Source: Fimbriimonas sp.
GTDB taxonomy: Bacteria > Armatimonadota > Fimbriimonadia > Fimbriimonadales > Fimbriimonadaceae
DNA length: 64,000 nt
NCBI GenBank assembly: GCA_029866005.1
Contig: JARXAE010000006.1
Span: forward strand, 21,340-85,339
Reading direction: 5' to 3'
The first letter of the stretch is position 1; each line of letters starts with the position of its first letter. This document shows positions 1 to 8,824 of the stretch, in pieces. A program made the position numbers and the translations under genes. A model generated the notes under the pieces. That model was not told where the DNA came from. It saw only the letters and a program-made list of their open reading frames with translations, and made no database searches.

Positions 1-595
1 AGGTTCCCATTGGCTGGGGTGCGTCTTGGCTCTGCGAGTAGTCAAAGGAGCGCAGGCGGTAAGTGTCCCAATTCGAGAGCTTGAGGAGATCTCCGAGGAT
101 GCCCTTTATCGTAGGGAGTCCTCGAACCGAATGTTGAGTCTCGCCATTTGCTCCCTCGAAGCGAACAGAGAGACATCCATAAGATTCGCCTTTGCTTCTC
201 AGGGTTTCGACGGCGTTTCCGAGGAGATCTGGGGTGACTCGAGTGTCCGGATTCAATGTCAAAACGTATTCACCCGTGCTGGCGGCGATGCCGATGTTAT
301 TGCCTCTTGCGTAGCCGTGATTGACCGATTCCATCAGGGTTTTGAATTCGGAGAACTCGGATCGAGCTAGAGCCGCTGAGCCGTCCAATGAGGCATTGTC
401 GACGATGATCACCTCAAAAGGGCCGGGAAATGGGTGTTCCCGAATGGATTGCAGGCAATCGCGAAGCAGTGCAGCCGTATTCCAGTTCACAATGATGATG
501 CTGAGGGTCACGGCGTACACGAGTTTACCGTCAGATATTTCCCTGTTATTTTTACGGGGCAGGAACCCCTCAAATGCCAATTCTGGTATTCTCAT
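1..595 (-). CDS. Glycosyltransferase family 2, C-terminal part runs off window start
   Basis: Not in the ORF track because it is open at the edge. The minus-strand frame from ATG at 595 reads MRIPELAFEG...VTLSIIIVNWNTAALLRDCLQSIREHPFPGPFEVIIVDNASLDGSAALARSEF...NHGYARGNNIGIAASTGEYVLTLNPDTRV, a classic GT2 core. Confidence 0.9.
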   Translation of the reverse strand, partial: MRIPELAFEGFLPRKNNREISDGKLVYAVTLSIIIVNWNTAALLRDCLQSIREHPFPGPFEVIIVDNASLDGSAALARSEFSEFKTLMESVNHGYARGNNIGIAASTGEYVLTLNPDTRVTPDLLGNAVETLRSKGESYGCLSVRFEGANGETQHSVRGLPTIKGILGDLLKLSNWDTYRLRSFDYSQSQDAPQPMGT

Positions 596-637
596 CTAGT
601 TGCGGTCTAGGTCGCATACCTACGGAGGAGAGGAAGC

Positions 638-1966
638 ATGACAACACGCATACTCGCAATCGCCCTTTCGGTACTGGTCTGTATGACTGGTTTTGCAGGA
701 CCGAAGCAAAAGGCAAGGAAGCAATCAAAATCAAAGACTAGCTTATCGCGGTCTCACAAATCGAGCAAAGGATCTGCAAAATCCTCTCGAACCTCCAGCA
801 AGAAAACGAAGCGAGTAGCTTCTGCCAGCTCTTCGAAAAAATCCTCTCAATCGCAAGTTTCGCGAACAAAGCGCTCCGGCGTCACCGCCTCTAACGGACC
901 TGCCCCGCTCGGACGAGGCACCATGTCTGGAAAGAATGTAGTCGTCCGAAGCAGTCCTTCATCAAATTCGAGCGCGGTTACCAAGGTGACTGGAGGAAAC
1001 GTCGCCGTTCTCGCCAAGTCAAGTGACTGGTACAAAGTGCGATTCCAGTACGGTTCTATCGGTTGGGTTCGAAGCGAATTCCTCGTCCTTCCAGATTCTT
1101 CTGTAGCTCGCAAACCTGCATCCGCACAATCAGCATCTGTCCAATCACCCGCTGCTCAACGCGATGGCAAAGTTGTTACGATTTCAAATGTGAATGAACC
1201 CAAGACCGAAGTCTCGGTTCCGGGGGCACAGTACACCTACATTCGCGCACAGAACACCAACGTTCGGCGCGGCCCGTCCGAGTCGAACTCAGTCGCCGTT
1301 AAAGTCAGCGGCGGAAGAGCTGAGATCCTCGACAAGTGGGGCAACTGGTACAAGTTGAAGTTTCAGTATGGAACCGTTGGATGGGTTCGAGCTGATCTCA
1401 CTACAAATGATCCCAAGGCGAAGATCGAAGGAACCAACACGTATGTTGCTTCCATTCCATCTTCCGAAAAGGTTGAAAACGTTTTGGCCTCAGCGAACAA
1501 GATGCGAGGAACTCGCTACAACTATGGGTCGGCATCTCGTTCCGCTACTGACTGTTCTGGATTCACCCTTCAAGTGTTTCGGGCGAATGGTATCTCACTG
1601 CCGAGAACCGCTCGTGAGCAGGTTTCCAGGGGTGTGCCAGTCAGCCGAGGAAATCTTCAGGCCGGCGATTTGGTGTTCTTCAACACCCGTGGCTATGTTA
1701 GCCATGTTGGAATTTACACGGGTAACAACAAGTTTATCCATGCTTCAAGTGGAGCAGGTCGAGTCATCGAGAGTTCGCTCTCGGGTTACTACGCAGCGCG
1801 CTACATCACTGGACGTCGAGTGATTAAGGGCGGTAGCAAGAAGATCGACCTTCCGAAGGTTGATGTGATTGAGAAAGAGCGACCGGTAGACGCTCCGGCT
1901 CCCGGTGACGACGGCGAGTATAAGATCGATCTCGCTTCCGGTGGCGCGGCCTCCGGTGGAAACTAA
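638..1966 (+). CDS. Secreted NlpC/P60 endopeptidase with two SH3b domains and a Lys/Ser-rich N-terminal linker
   Basis: Signal peptide, two SH3b repeats (VVRSSPSSNSSAVTKV...GWVRSEF; NVRRGPSESNSVAVKV...GWVRADL), then NlpC/P60 core RYNYGSASRSATDCSGF...GDLVFFNTRGYVSHVGIYTGNNKFIHASS. Confidence 0.92.
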   Translation: MTTRILAIALSVLVCMTGFAGPKQKARKQSKSKTSLSRSHKSSKGSAKSSRTSSKKTKRVASASSSKKSSQSQVSRTKRSGVTASNGPAPLGRGTMSGKNVVVRSSPSSNSSAVTKVTGGNVAVLAKSSDWYKVRFQYGSIGWVRSEFLVLPDSSVARKPASAQSASVQSPAAQRDGKVVTISNVNEPKTEVSVPGAQYTYIRAQNTNVRRGPSESNSVAVKVSGGRAEILDKWGNWYKLKFQYGTVGWVRADLTTNDPKAKIEGTNTYVASIPSSEKVENVLASANKMRGTRYNYGSASRSATDCSGFTLQVFRANGISLPRTAREQVSRGVPVSRGNLQAGDLVFFNTRGYVSHVGIYTGNNKFIHASSGAGRVIESSLSGYYAARYITGRRVIKGGSKKIDLPKVDVIEKERPVDAPAPGDDGEYKIDLASGGAASGGN

Positions 1967-1981
1967 GCCTCGTAAACCTTG

Positions 1982-2012
1982 AGATTATGGCGGGATACCT
2001 GCCATAATCTTT
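1982..2012 (+). terminator. Perfect 10-bp inverted repeat downstream of the NlpC/P60 gene; possible terminator
   Basis: AGATTATGGC-GGGATACCT-GCCATAATCT followed by TT. Confidence 0.6.
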
Positions 2013-2020
2013 AACTGTCT

Positions 2021-2096
2021 GCTCCGGTCGTCTAGCGGTTAGGACATCGCCCTTTCACGGCGAAGGTCGCGGGTTCGAATCCCGTCCGGAGTACCA
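2021..2096 (+). tRNA. tRNA-Glu (anticodon TTC), CCA encoded
   Basis: GCTCCGG acceptor pairs with CCGGAGT; CCCTTTCACGG anticodon arm; GGTTCGAATCC T-loop; ends ACCA. Confidence 0.95.
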
Positions 2097-2231
2097 CTTT
2101 TTGAGAAATCTGAGTGCACTTAGGGCTCAGCGAGCACGGAGGGGAGTTATAGTCCTTCTAAATGGACAGTCGCGGTAAGTAGTGCTAGTCCGTACCTTTC
2201 CGCTCGAGCTTTTGGTTACTACTCGGTCGGG

Positions 2232-2945
2232 TTACCACGGCATGTCATCGCCATTCCAGCGATGCAAGGTTACTTCGACGTTGACACTGTCGTCGAGAAA
2301 GTGGGCAAGCGCTTTTGCAGCTGCTTCTTCGGGCTCCAGAAGCGCTTCCAGATTCTTCTCGCCAGACATGTAGGTTCGCATCCAACCTGGATCATACAAG
2401 CGGAACGAATAGCCCTTGGGGACCAGATCGTTGGACAGGTTCTTGACTGCCATGTTTAGGGCAGCCTTGGACATGCAGTATCCGAACCAACCGGTGCGCA
2501 GGCTCGCCCCGATGCTGCCTGCCTCCGAGGAAACAAAGCACATTCGCTTCAGTTCGCCGTTGCTTAACAACGGCAAGAACGCCCGAGTCAGACGCAGAGC
2601 TCCGATGGCGTTCACATTGATCTCATCCATCATTGAATTGAAGTCCAACGAAGCTGAGATTCTCTCAACATGGTGGGACCTGTGGATCGCAGCATTCGAG
2701 ATCAGCAGGTCGATGTGACTCACTCGTTTGGCCAACTCCCGCGCCGCCTCTGATACAGATTCGTCCGAGCTGACATCCAGCGGAACGAGGTGAAGCGTGT
2801 TCTGAAATCTGGCCGCCAATTTGTCAAGTTCCGGCCAATCCAAGTGGCGGCCTGCAACGACGACCCAGCCCGCCTCGAGTAGCGCTTGGCTTAGTGCTAA
2901 CCCAAGTCCACGATCAGCCCCGGTCACCAACGCAACTCTACTCAT
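2232..2945 (-). CDS. Short-chain dehydrogenase/reductase
   Basis: VALVTGADRGLGLALS nucleotide-binding motif, SNAAIHR, YCMSKAALN (YxxxK). Confidence 0.9.
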   Translation of the reverse strand: MSRVALVTGADRGLGLALSQALLEAGWVVVAGRHLDWPELDKLAARFQNTLHLVPLDVSSDESVSEAARELAKRVSHIDLLISNAAIHRSHHVERISASLDFNSMMDEINVNAIGALRLTRAFLPLLSNGELKRMCFVSSEAGSIGASLRTGWFGYCMSKAALNMAVKNLSNDLVPKGYSFRLYDPGWMRTYMSGEKNLEALLEPEEAAAKALAHFLDDSVNVEVTLHRWNGDDMPW

Positions 2946-3591
2946 GGGTCACCCAGTACAGGGCATTGTGGAGAAGCTTTTGGAATGACAGATCTGCCCA
3001 GACTGAGGCTCCATGGCCAGGGGTCAAAGCGCAAATGCGCCCTTCACCAATTTCTCTCGTCCATGCTGCTGGCTGACTTCCATGTACGGAGTTAGATGTC
3101 AGGAATACATCGATGCTTTCGTCAACTTCGACGAAGTAGTGTTCGTCGTGCACTCTAAACGCGCCAACCCCAGCCGACAGGGCATGGGCGGATGAGATAA
3201 GGTCGACTTCACAAGATTCTGGATGATGTTGAAATGCGCCGCCAGTCAGCTCCCGGATTGCGGATGCTGACTGGTACCCGACGGTCCCTGCATGAATCAC
3301 CAACAGTCCTCCCCCAGAAGCCACAAACCTGGCGATTAGCTCCGCCTGGGTCTGATCAGCCCAAGGAGAAGAATCCTCTGCCGACTTAACATTCAGCTTC
3401 GCTAGGACGACCGCAACAAAAGTCTCCTCGCCTGCCAACCGCGAGGCGTTGTCGGCCTGGTGAAACTGAAACTTGGTCTTGCCAGCTAGCTCCAACCCCA
3501 ACATCACCTCGTGTGCAGCGTGATATTGGTCACCACAGATCACGAGCACATGTTGGGGAGGGGATTGCACCTTAGATCTCGGTTCCGGCAT
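2938..3591 (-). CDS. ThuA-like domain protein
   Basis: VLVICGDQYHAAHEV, GGGLLVIHAGTVGY, DEHYFVEVDE, WTREIGEGRICALTPGHGASVW typical of ThuA-like folds. Confidence 0.82.
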   Translation of the reverse strand: MPEPRSKVQSPPQHVLVICGDQYHAAHEVMLGLELAGKTKFQFHQADNASRLAGEETFVAVVLAKLNVKSAEDSSPWADQTQAELIARFVASGGGLLVIHAGTVGYQSASAIRELTGGAFQHHPESCEVDLISSAHALSAGVGAFRVHDEHYFVEVDESIDVFLTSNSVHGSQPAAWTREIGEGRICALTPGHGASVWADLSFQKLLHNALYWVTHE

Positions 3592-4276
3592 AGTCCTGAG
3601 CTCGGAACAATTTTCCAGAGGTTCCGTCTTCGATCAGAGCAGGGACGAGTGCTCCCGGAAGCACTGATTCCACCGAATTGGGCGCGTTGGGGCCGCCCAG
3701 ATCTGTTCGCAACCAGCCCGGATCAAGCAGGTTCATGAGAACACCGGTGCCTTCGAGTTTTCCTACGGAGTCGAGAACGAACTTGTCGACGGCTGCTTTC
3801 GAAACAGCGTATGCGATGAGTTCAGGCTGATCGGCGATGCCGGAAGTTACGTTGATGATCCGACCCCAACCTCGGTCCACCATGCCGGGGATGAACGCAT
3901 GACAGATTTTCATCAGCGCAGTGACATTGACCTCGAAGCTAACCCGAAGATCCTCCGACGGCACATTGAGCCAATCGCTGCAATACTGCGTCATGATTGC
4001 AGCGTTGTTGTAGACGATATCGATGTTCGGTCCTGTCGACAGTTCTGCCACCATCTTGCTGACTTGCTCGGAATTCCCAAGGTCTGCCGCGATTTGCCGA
4101 GTTTGAACTCCATGAGATTCCAACTCTTTCGCCAACTCAGATGTGTGCGAGATATCTCGACTGTGAAGAACGACGTTACAGCCGTGTTTGGCCAGCCCTA
4201 GGCATACCTGCTTACCGATGCCCCGACTTGCTCCCGTGACGAGTGCCCATTTTCCTTTAATGTTTGCTTTGTTCAT
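3572..4276 (-). CDS. Short-chain dehydrogenase/reductase
   Basis: WALVTGASRGIGKQVC, NNAAIM, YAVSKAAVDKF. Confidence 0.9.
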   Translation of the reverse strand: MNKANIKGKWALVTGASRGIGKQVCLGLAKHGCNVVLHSRDISHTSELAKELESHGVQTRQIAADLGNSEQVSKMVAELSTGPNIDIVYNNAAIMTQYCSDWLNVPSEDLRVSFEVNVTALMKICHAFIPGMVDRGWGRIINVTSGIADQPELIAYAVSKAAVDKFVLDSVGKLEGTGVLMNLLDPGWLRTDLGGPNAPNSVESVLPGALVPALIEDGTSGKLFRAQDYAGTEI

Positions 4277-4309
4277 GATTTCACTTTGTGCTTTAAACTG
4301 ATTGTCTAT

Positions 4310-6457
4310 TTACTTTGTCGTGGCTTTACGCTTCGCCAGTGCTTCTTTGACGTACTTGCCCCAATACGAAGTGGGCGTGTAGTCCCAGCCCGTGATGATG
4401 CATGGGTTGGCACTGGGGTGGAAACTCCAGGCGGTCCAGTTCAGCTTGTGCTTCTCCATATAAGCCATGACCGTGGGCGCCCATTCTTCCGTATAAACAT
4501 TTTCATGCGGTGGGTCGCCTTCTTTCCAAGGCTTTGTGCCAACCTCGCCTACCAGCACAGGATGCTTTGCAATCACTGGCGTAACATTCGCGTCCCAATC
4601 CTTTTTCCAGGGGTAAATGTGCGTGGCGTACACGATTCCGTTGCCGGACTGGTCACTGAGACCGAAGCCGCCGAGAACACCGCGGAGGTCGTAAGCCCAA
4701 TCTAAGCCTCCCACCACAACAACGTTTTTCGCTCCGGTTGATCTAACTGTATCCAGAAGGGTCTGCATTCCCGGGGAACTATACGTCACTCCCTTGCCCT
4801 GGTCCTCCACCTGACCACCATTCTTCCAGACATCCCAAGACACGCTGTGCGGCTCGTTGTAGAGGTCGAACAGAACTGCAGGATGGTTCGCGTAACGCTT
4901 CGCAAAGTCCTTCCAAAAAGCGACACTGTTTGAGTCTGGCATCTTGTGCTGACCGACGTTTTGGCCCCACTGGCCGGCGTCGGACCAGTGGAGATCAAGC
5001 AACACATAGCAGTTCTTTTCTGCAACCTTCTTCACAATGCTATCGACAATCTTTCGGTACGATTCGCCACGATCTGCGGACTGTTTGCCCTTCTCGTAAC
5101 CGAACCAGAGGTCTTGGGTAAGTGGGATGCGAATGATGTTCGAGTTCCACTTGTCTATAGCGACGTCGATCGACTCCATGACGTGTTCGCCGACCGGGCT
5201 CCAATCCAGACTTGGCACGTTTACACCTTGAAGGCGTACAACGTTTCCACTCGCATCCCTCAACTGGTTGCCCACAACCCGAAGTCCTGCTGAAGCTGTC
5301 CCTCGATTCTCGAAAGCGATATCGTCAATCAGAAAGCTCCCGCTGACTTTGCCGCTGGGGTTAATGCCCAGATCGAGCTGGCTCACAATCTTGGGATCAA
5401 AACCCTCTGGCTGAGCTAGATCAGCGAGGGGGATCGCAACTTCGTGCCACTGGCCATCTCGGTAGGTCGGACAATAGAGGGCGACTCGGGCTTTGGACGT
5501 GTGATGTTCTGGAGTGTCAAGGACGTCGCCGTTGCAAAGAAGTTGCGCGTCTAGATCACCGGTGCTTCCTTCCGCTTTAATCCAGAACGTCAGGTGCGTC
5601 ATCGACCTAATGTCTGTGCCAACGTTTGTACCTTTCTTCCAATCGAACCAGTGAAAGCCACAGCCGATCCATACGTTCTCGTCGTTGAACTTGAACTCAA
5701 GGGCTGTATCGCCGCTGTGCGCTTCGCCAGTCTTCGGCGCGTAGCTTGAAGTTGGCGGATTAGCCCAAGCACCGAAGTTCTTGGCCGTCTCGCCGTCCCA
5801 AACAACGACTCTGGTCGGCTGTGCGGGCTTTGTCGCAACTGCCACCGGAGGCTTTTTTGCGATAACGGTCGATTTTGGACCAGCTAACAGAGAGACGTTG
5901 GAGAACCAATAGGTAGCTCCTGGCTGAGTTGCAAGGTTGGTGAAAGTCATCCGGGCGTTCGTGTCGTCCCAAGGTCCTGCGAAAGAAAAGGTCTTCTTTT
6001 CCCACTTTGTGCTCACGTTCACCTCGGTTGCCGCACCGTGGTGCTCCCACGGCTCGTGATTCTGCATGCAGTTCACGGTAATGACTGTCGGTCGGTCTGC
6101 TTTTGCCCAATAGGAGAGGGTGTACTTTCGCCCCTTTTCGATCTTCAATCCGCCTTGGTGAAGCTGAACTTGCCATGACTGCTCCCCTTTGTTTTGGATA
6201 TTGACTTTGAGGGCGGCCTGACCGCCCGGTCCCTCTTTCGTCACCCCCATCGTTCCCTTAGCACTTCCCGCCTGCTCAAGAACCCATGGCGTTGTTCCTT
6301 TGGAATAGTTGCCATTCGTCAGCAACTCAGTTTGCTGCTGCGAAACGCGGCTCGTAGGGGTTGCTGGACGTTTTTGCAAAGCCGAGCTGATGGCAGTGGT
6401 CGCAATCCCCAGGATGACCAGGGAGGTGATGCAAGCGATAGACTTGATGTTCTTCAT
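4310..6457 (-). CDS. Secreted glycoside hydrolase family 5 (cellulase-like) with N-terminal carbohydrate-binding modules
   Basis: Signal peptide; CBM_4_9-like NGNYSKGTTPWVLEQAGSAKG; GH5 catalytic LFDLYNEPHS and HPVLVGEVGTKPW. Confidence 0.9.
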   Translation of the reverse strand: MKNIKSIACITSLVILGIATTAISSALQKRPATPTSRVSQQQTELLTNGNYSKGTTPWVLEQAGSAKGTMGVTKEGPGGQAALKVNIQNKGEQSWQVQLHQGGLKIEKGRKYTLSYWAKADRPTVITVNCMQNHEPWEHHGAATEVNVSTKWEKKTFSFAGPWDDTNARMTFTNLATQPGATYWFSNVSLLAGPKSTVIAKKPPVAVATKPAQPTRVVVWDGETAKNFGAWANPPTSSYAPKTGEAHSGDTALEFKFNDENVWIGCGFHWFDWKKGTNVGTDIRSMTHLTFWIKAEGSTGDLDAQLLCNGDVLDTPEHHTSKARVALYCPTYRDGQWHEVAIPLADLAQPEGFDPKIVSQLDLGINPSGKVSGSFLIDDIAFENRGTASAGLRVVGNQLRDASGNVVRLQGVNVPSLDWSPVGEHVMESIDVAIDKWNSNIIRIPLTQDLWFGYEKGKQSADRGESYRKIVDSIVKKVAEKNCYVLLDLHWSDAGQWGQNVGQHKMPDSNSVAFWKDFAKRYANHPAVLFDLYNEPHSVSWDVWKNGGQVEDQGKGVTYSSPGMQTLLDTVRSTGAKNVVVVGGLDWAYDLRGVLGGFGLSDQSGNGIVYATHIYPWKKDWDANVTPVIAKHPVLVGEVGTKPWKEGDPPHENVYTEEWAPTVMAYMEKHKLNWTAWSFHPSANPCIITGWDYTPTSYWGKYVKEALAKRKATTK

Positions 6458-7494
6458 GAGATAGAGTCCGTGAGATTTAGTTGACTCCGTGGCGGAGCGC
6501 TCGAGGAGCGGACGATGAGTTTGGGAGTAACAATGATTGACTGAGGTGCCGGATCGGGGTAGGTGCCCTGAATTCGCGCGACGAGGAGGCTGACGAATGC
6601 CGAAGTTAGAGGTGAAATGTGCGTTCCCACTGTTGTCAGCTGAGGGGAGAGATAGGTCGCAAGATCAAGATTGTCGAATCCGACTACCGTCATGTCATCC
6701 GGAATCGACAATCCTTCCTTCTCAAGTTGTCGATAGACGACGGCGGCCAGAGAATCTTGATACGCAAAGATCGCGGTTGGGGGCTCAGGTAGCTTCAGAA
6801 GATCAGTCACGCCAGTCCTGACACCCTCTTCGCTGGCTACCTCGATCACCATCTCGGGAAGAAGAGGAGTACCCCGCTCAGTCAGAGCCCCAGTAAATCC
6901 AACCATTCGATCCAGAGCCCCTCGGTGAGGAGCCTTTCCCAGCACCGCAATACGGGTATGACCCAAGTCTGAGAGGTGATGGGCCAGCTCACGCCCTCCG
7001 ACAGCATCATCGCCAGCGACTAGATCAAGGTGTTCAGCATCCTGAACCCAGCCCATAATCACCACCGGTGTTCCGGCGGCGGCGACAGAGTTGACCTGAT
7101 TTCGAGCAACCAGTCCGCGCTCTCCAGTTACAAGCAGAATTCCGTCTGCCCTATTCCCTGAGAGCGATGCAATACATGCGCTTTCTGACTCTTGATCCGC
7201 GGCGCTCAAGTGGAGCTGCAGGCTATATCCGGCGAGCCTCGCATGGTCAGCTACCTGTTGAATCAGTTCGGGGTAGAACGGGTTCGAAACCTCAGGAACG
7301 ACGAGACCAATCGTTTTTGTTGTTCTACTTTTGAGGTTCCGTGCGACTTGATTAACTTGGTAGCCAGATTCGCGTGCCAAATTTTGGATGCGTTCTTTGG
7401 TTTGCGGGTTAACCAGTGGGCTATCAGCGAGCGCGCGAGAAACAGTCGAGTGCGAGACACCCGCCTGAACTGCTAGATCTTCGAGCGTGATCAC
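6454..7494 (-). CDS. LacI-family transcriptional regulator (GTG start)
   Basis: MITLEDLAVQAGVSHSTVSRALADSPLVNPQTKERI helix-turn-helix; KTIGLVVPEVSNPFYPELIQ periplasmic-binding-like domain; 4-bp overlap with the GH5 gene. Confidence 0.95.
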   Translation of the reverse strand: MITLEDLAVQAGVSHSTVSRALADSPLVNPQTKERIQNLARESGYQVNQVARNLKSRTTKTIGLVVPEVSNPFYPELIQQVADHARLAGYSLQLHLSAADQESESACIASLSGNRADGILLVTGERGLVARNQVNSVAAAGTPVVIMGWVQDAEHLDLVAGDDAVGGRELAHHLSDLGHTRIAVLGKAPHRGALDRMVGFTGALTERGTPLLPEMVIEVASEEGVRTGVTDLLKLPEPPTAIFAYQDSLAAVVYRQLEKEGLSIPDDMTVVGFDNLDLATYLSPQLTTVGTHISPLTSAFVSLLVARIQGTYPDPAPQSIIVTPKLIVRSSSAPPRSQLNLTDSIS

Positions 7495-7522
7495 CAGTTG
7501 TTCACCTTTCTCGGATCAGCTT

Positions 7523-7570
7523 TGCACACGATTGCAGAAATACTACCTCGGATAGTTGCAATCGTGTGCA
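7523..7570. promoter_or_regulatory. Pair of LacI-type operators in inverted arrangement upstream of the LacI/GH5 operon
   Basis: TGCACACGATTGCA (7523-7536) and its exact reverse complement TGCAATCGTGTGCA (7557-7570); each arm has a central CG and TGCA ends, one mismatch from TGnAAnCGnTTnCA. Confidence 0.75.
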
Positions 7571-7675
7571 GTCGCTAGCAAAGTTTACCCAAACCCCAGT
7601 TCTTAGAGGCTAAGCAGCCAGTACGACATCTACGGATCAGTCCGATAATCGCAGTTTCGTTCAATTGGATCAGGT

Positions 7676-7768
7676 TCAGACGATAACCACTACGTCCAGT
7701 TTCCGCGGACCGTGGACGCCCTCAACTCTTACGAGTTCGATGTCGCTGGTCGCAAAGCCTACCGAGCT
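7676..7768 (-). pseudogene. Probable C-terminal remnant of a LUD-domain (LutC/YkgG-like) protein
   Basis: Minus-strand frame reads SSVGFATSDIELVRVEGVHGPRKLDVVVIV*, resembling the LUD tail (GPSxTADIE...GVHGPxxLHVxLV). The rest of the domain is absent and a dienelactone hydrolase CDS ends immediately upstream. Confidence 0.5.
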
Positions 7769-7769
7769 T

Positions 7770-8636
7770 CTACAGAGCCTTCTGATACAGTGCGAGAAGC
7801 CTTGCCCAAGCCTTTTCGGCAAGCGGCTCGTTATAGACTGCCGAGTCGGGAGGGCACCAGCCATGAGCAGCGCCGGCGTAGACTTCGACTTCAGCGGTCA
7901 TTCCAGCCTTCTCAAAAGTCTCCTTCAAGATCGTCTTGTGAGTCGGAGCGCGGGCGTCGTCGTTTTCGGCGATGGCGACCAGATAGTGGGCTTTAGTCGT
8001 GAGGGCAATAAGGTGCGGGCTGGTCGGTTTGTCACTCACCAATCCGCCTCCGTGGAAGCTGGCAACCGCCCCGATACGGTCCGAAACTGCCGCAGCGGTT
8101 CGGAAGGCGATGGAGCCGCCCATGCAGTACCCCTGGGTTCCGATGCGGTGCTTCTTCGAGACGCTCGGCTGGGCATCAAGCCAACTAACAAAGGCCTTTG
8201 AGTCCGTTGCGGCTGTCGTTTCGTTGAGAGCACTGGCGAGTGGACGAAGCTCGGCAATCGGAACTGTCGTACCACCAACCATATCGGCTGCTTTCTTTGA
8301 CCGGTAGAACGGGTTCACGACCAATACCGCATAACCGGACTCCGCGAGCCGTTTGCCCATCTTCTTGAACGCCGGGCGAAGCCCAAAGATATCGGGCCAA
8401 ATGATGATGGCGGGTGCAGTTCCCTTGGACGGATGGACGAAATAGCAGTCAGCCACCCCGTCTGGGGTCGTGATCGTGATTTCGGATTCGGTGACTTCGG
8501 CGGCATTCACAACCGAGGGAAGCATCAGCGCAACTCCGGCCCCTATCATCATCCCGAACTGTCGGCGGGTAACTTGCCCCCGCTGCTCAAACTCCTGACG
8601 ATCCTTTTCAAACTGGTCTTGTTCGCACATATTCAA
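7770..8636 (-). CDS. Dienelactone hydrolase family protein with Tat-type signal
   Basis: TRRQFGMMIGAGVALM Tat motif; PAIIIWPDIFGLRPAFKKMGKRLAESGYAVLVVNPFYR; GTQGYCMGGSIAF nucleophile elbow; GAAHGWC. Confidence 0.88.
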   Translation of the reverse strand: MNMCEQDQFEKDRQEFEQRGQVTRRQFGMMIGAGVALMLPSVVNAAEVTESEITITTPDGVADCYFVHPSKGTAPAIIIWPDIFGLRPAFKKMGKRLAESGYAVLVVNPFYRSKKAADMVGGTTVPIAELRPLASALNETTAATDSKAFVSWLDAQPSVSKKHRIGTQGYCMGGSIAFRTAAAVSDRIGAVASFHGGGLVSDKPTSPHLIALTTKAHYLVAIAENDDARAPTHKTILKETFEKAGMTAEVEVYAGAAHGWCPPDSAVYNEPLAEKAWARLLALYQKAL

Positions 8637-8824
8637 ACTTTAACAGATAAACGGCGAGTAGTAAGTTTCATTCCGTGCGAACGGAGCAGATTCTTGATCA
8701 AATCCTCGGCTTTGCTCTGCTCTGGCTTTGATCCGACCTCAGGACTCGAATCTGAACGTGACGTGCGCAAGCACACTCCGATTCTGCCTGTCCGGCGCCG
8801 TGAGGGAATACAATTGAGAATCAA

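Noticed and set aside
1368-1823. 151-aa ORF overlapping the NlpC/P60 gene in another frame
   Set aside because: Same-strand shadow frame; the NlpC/P60 reading is unambiguous.
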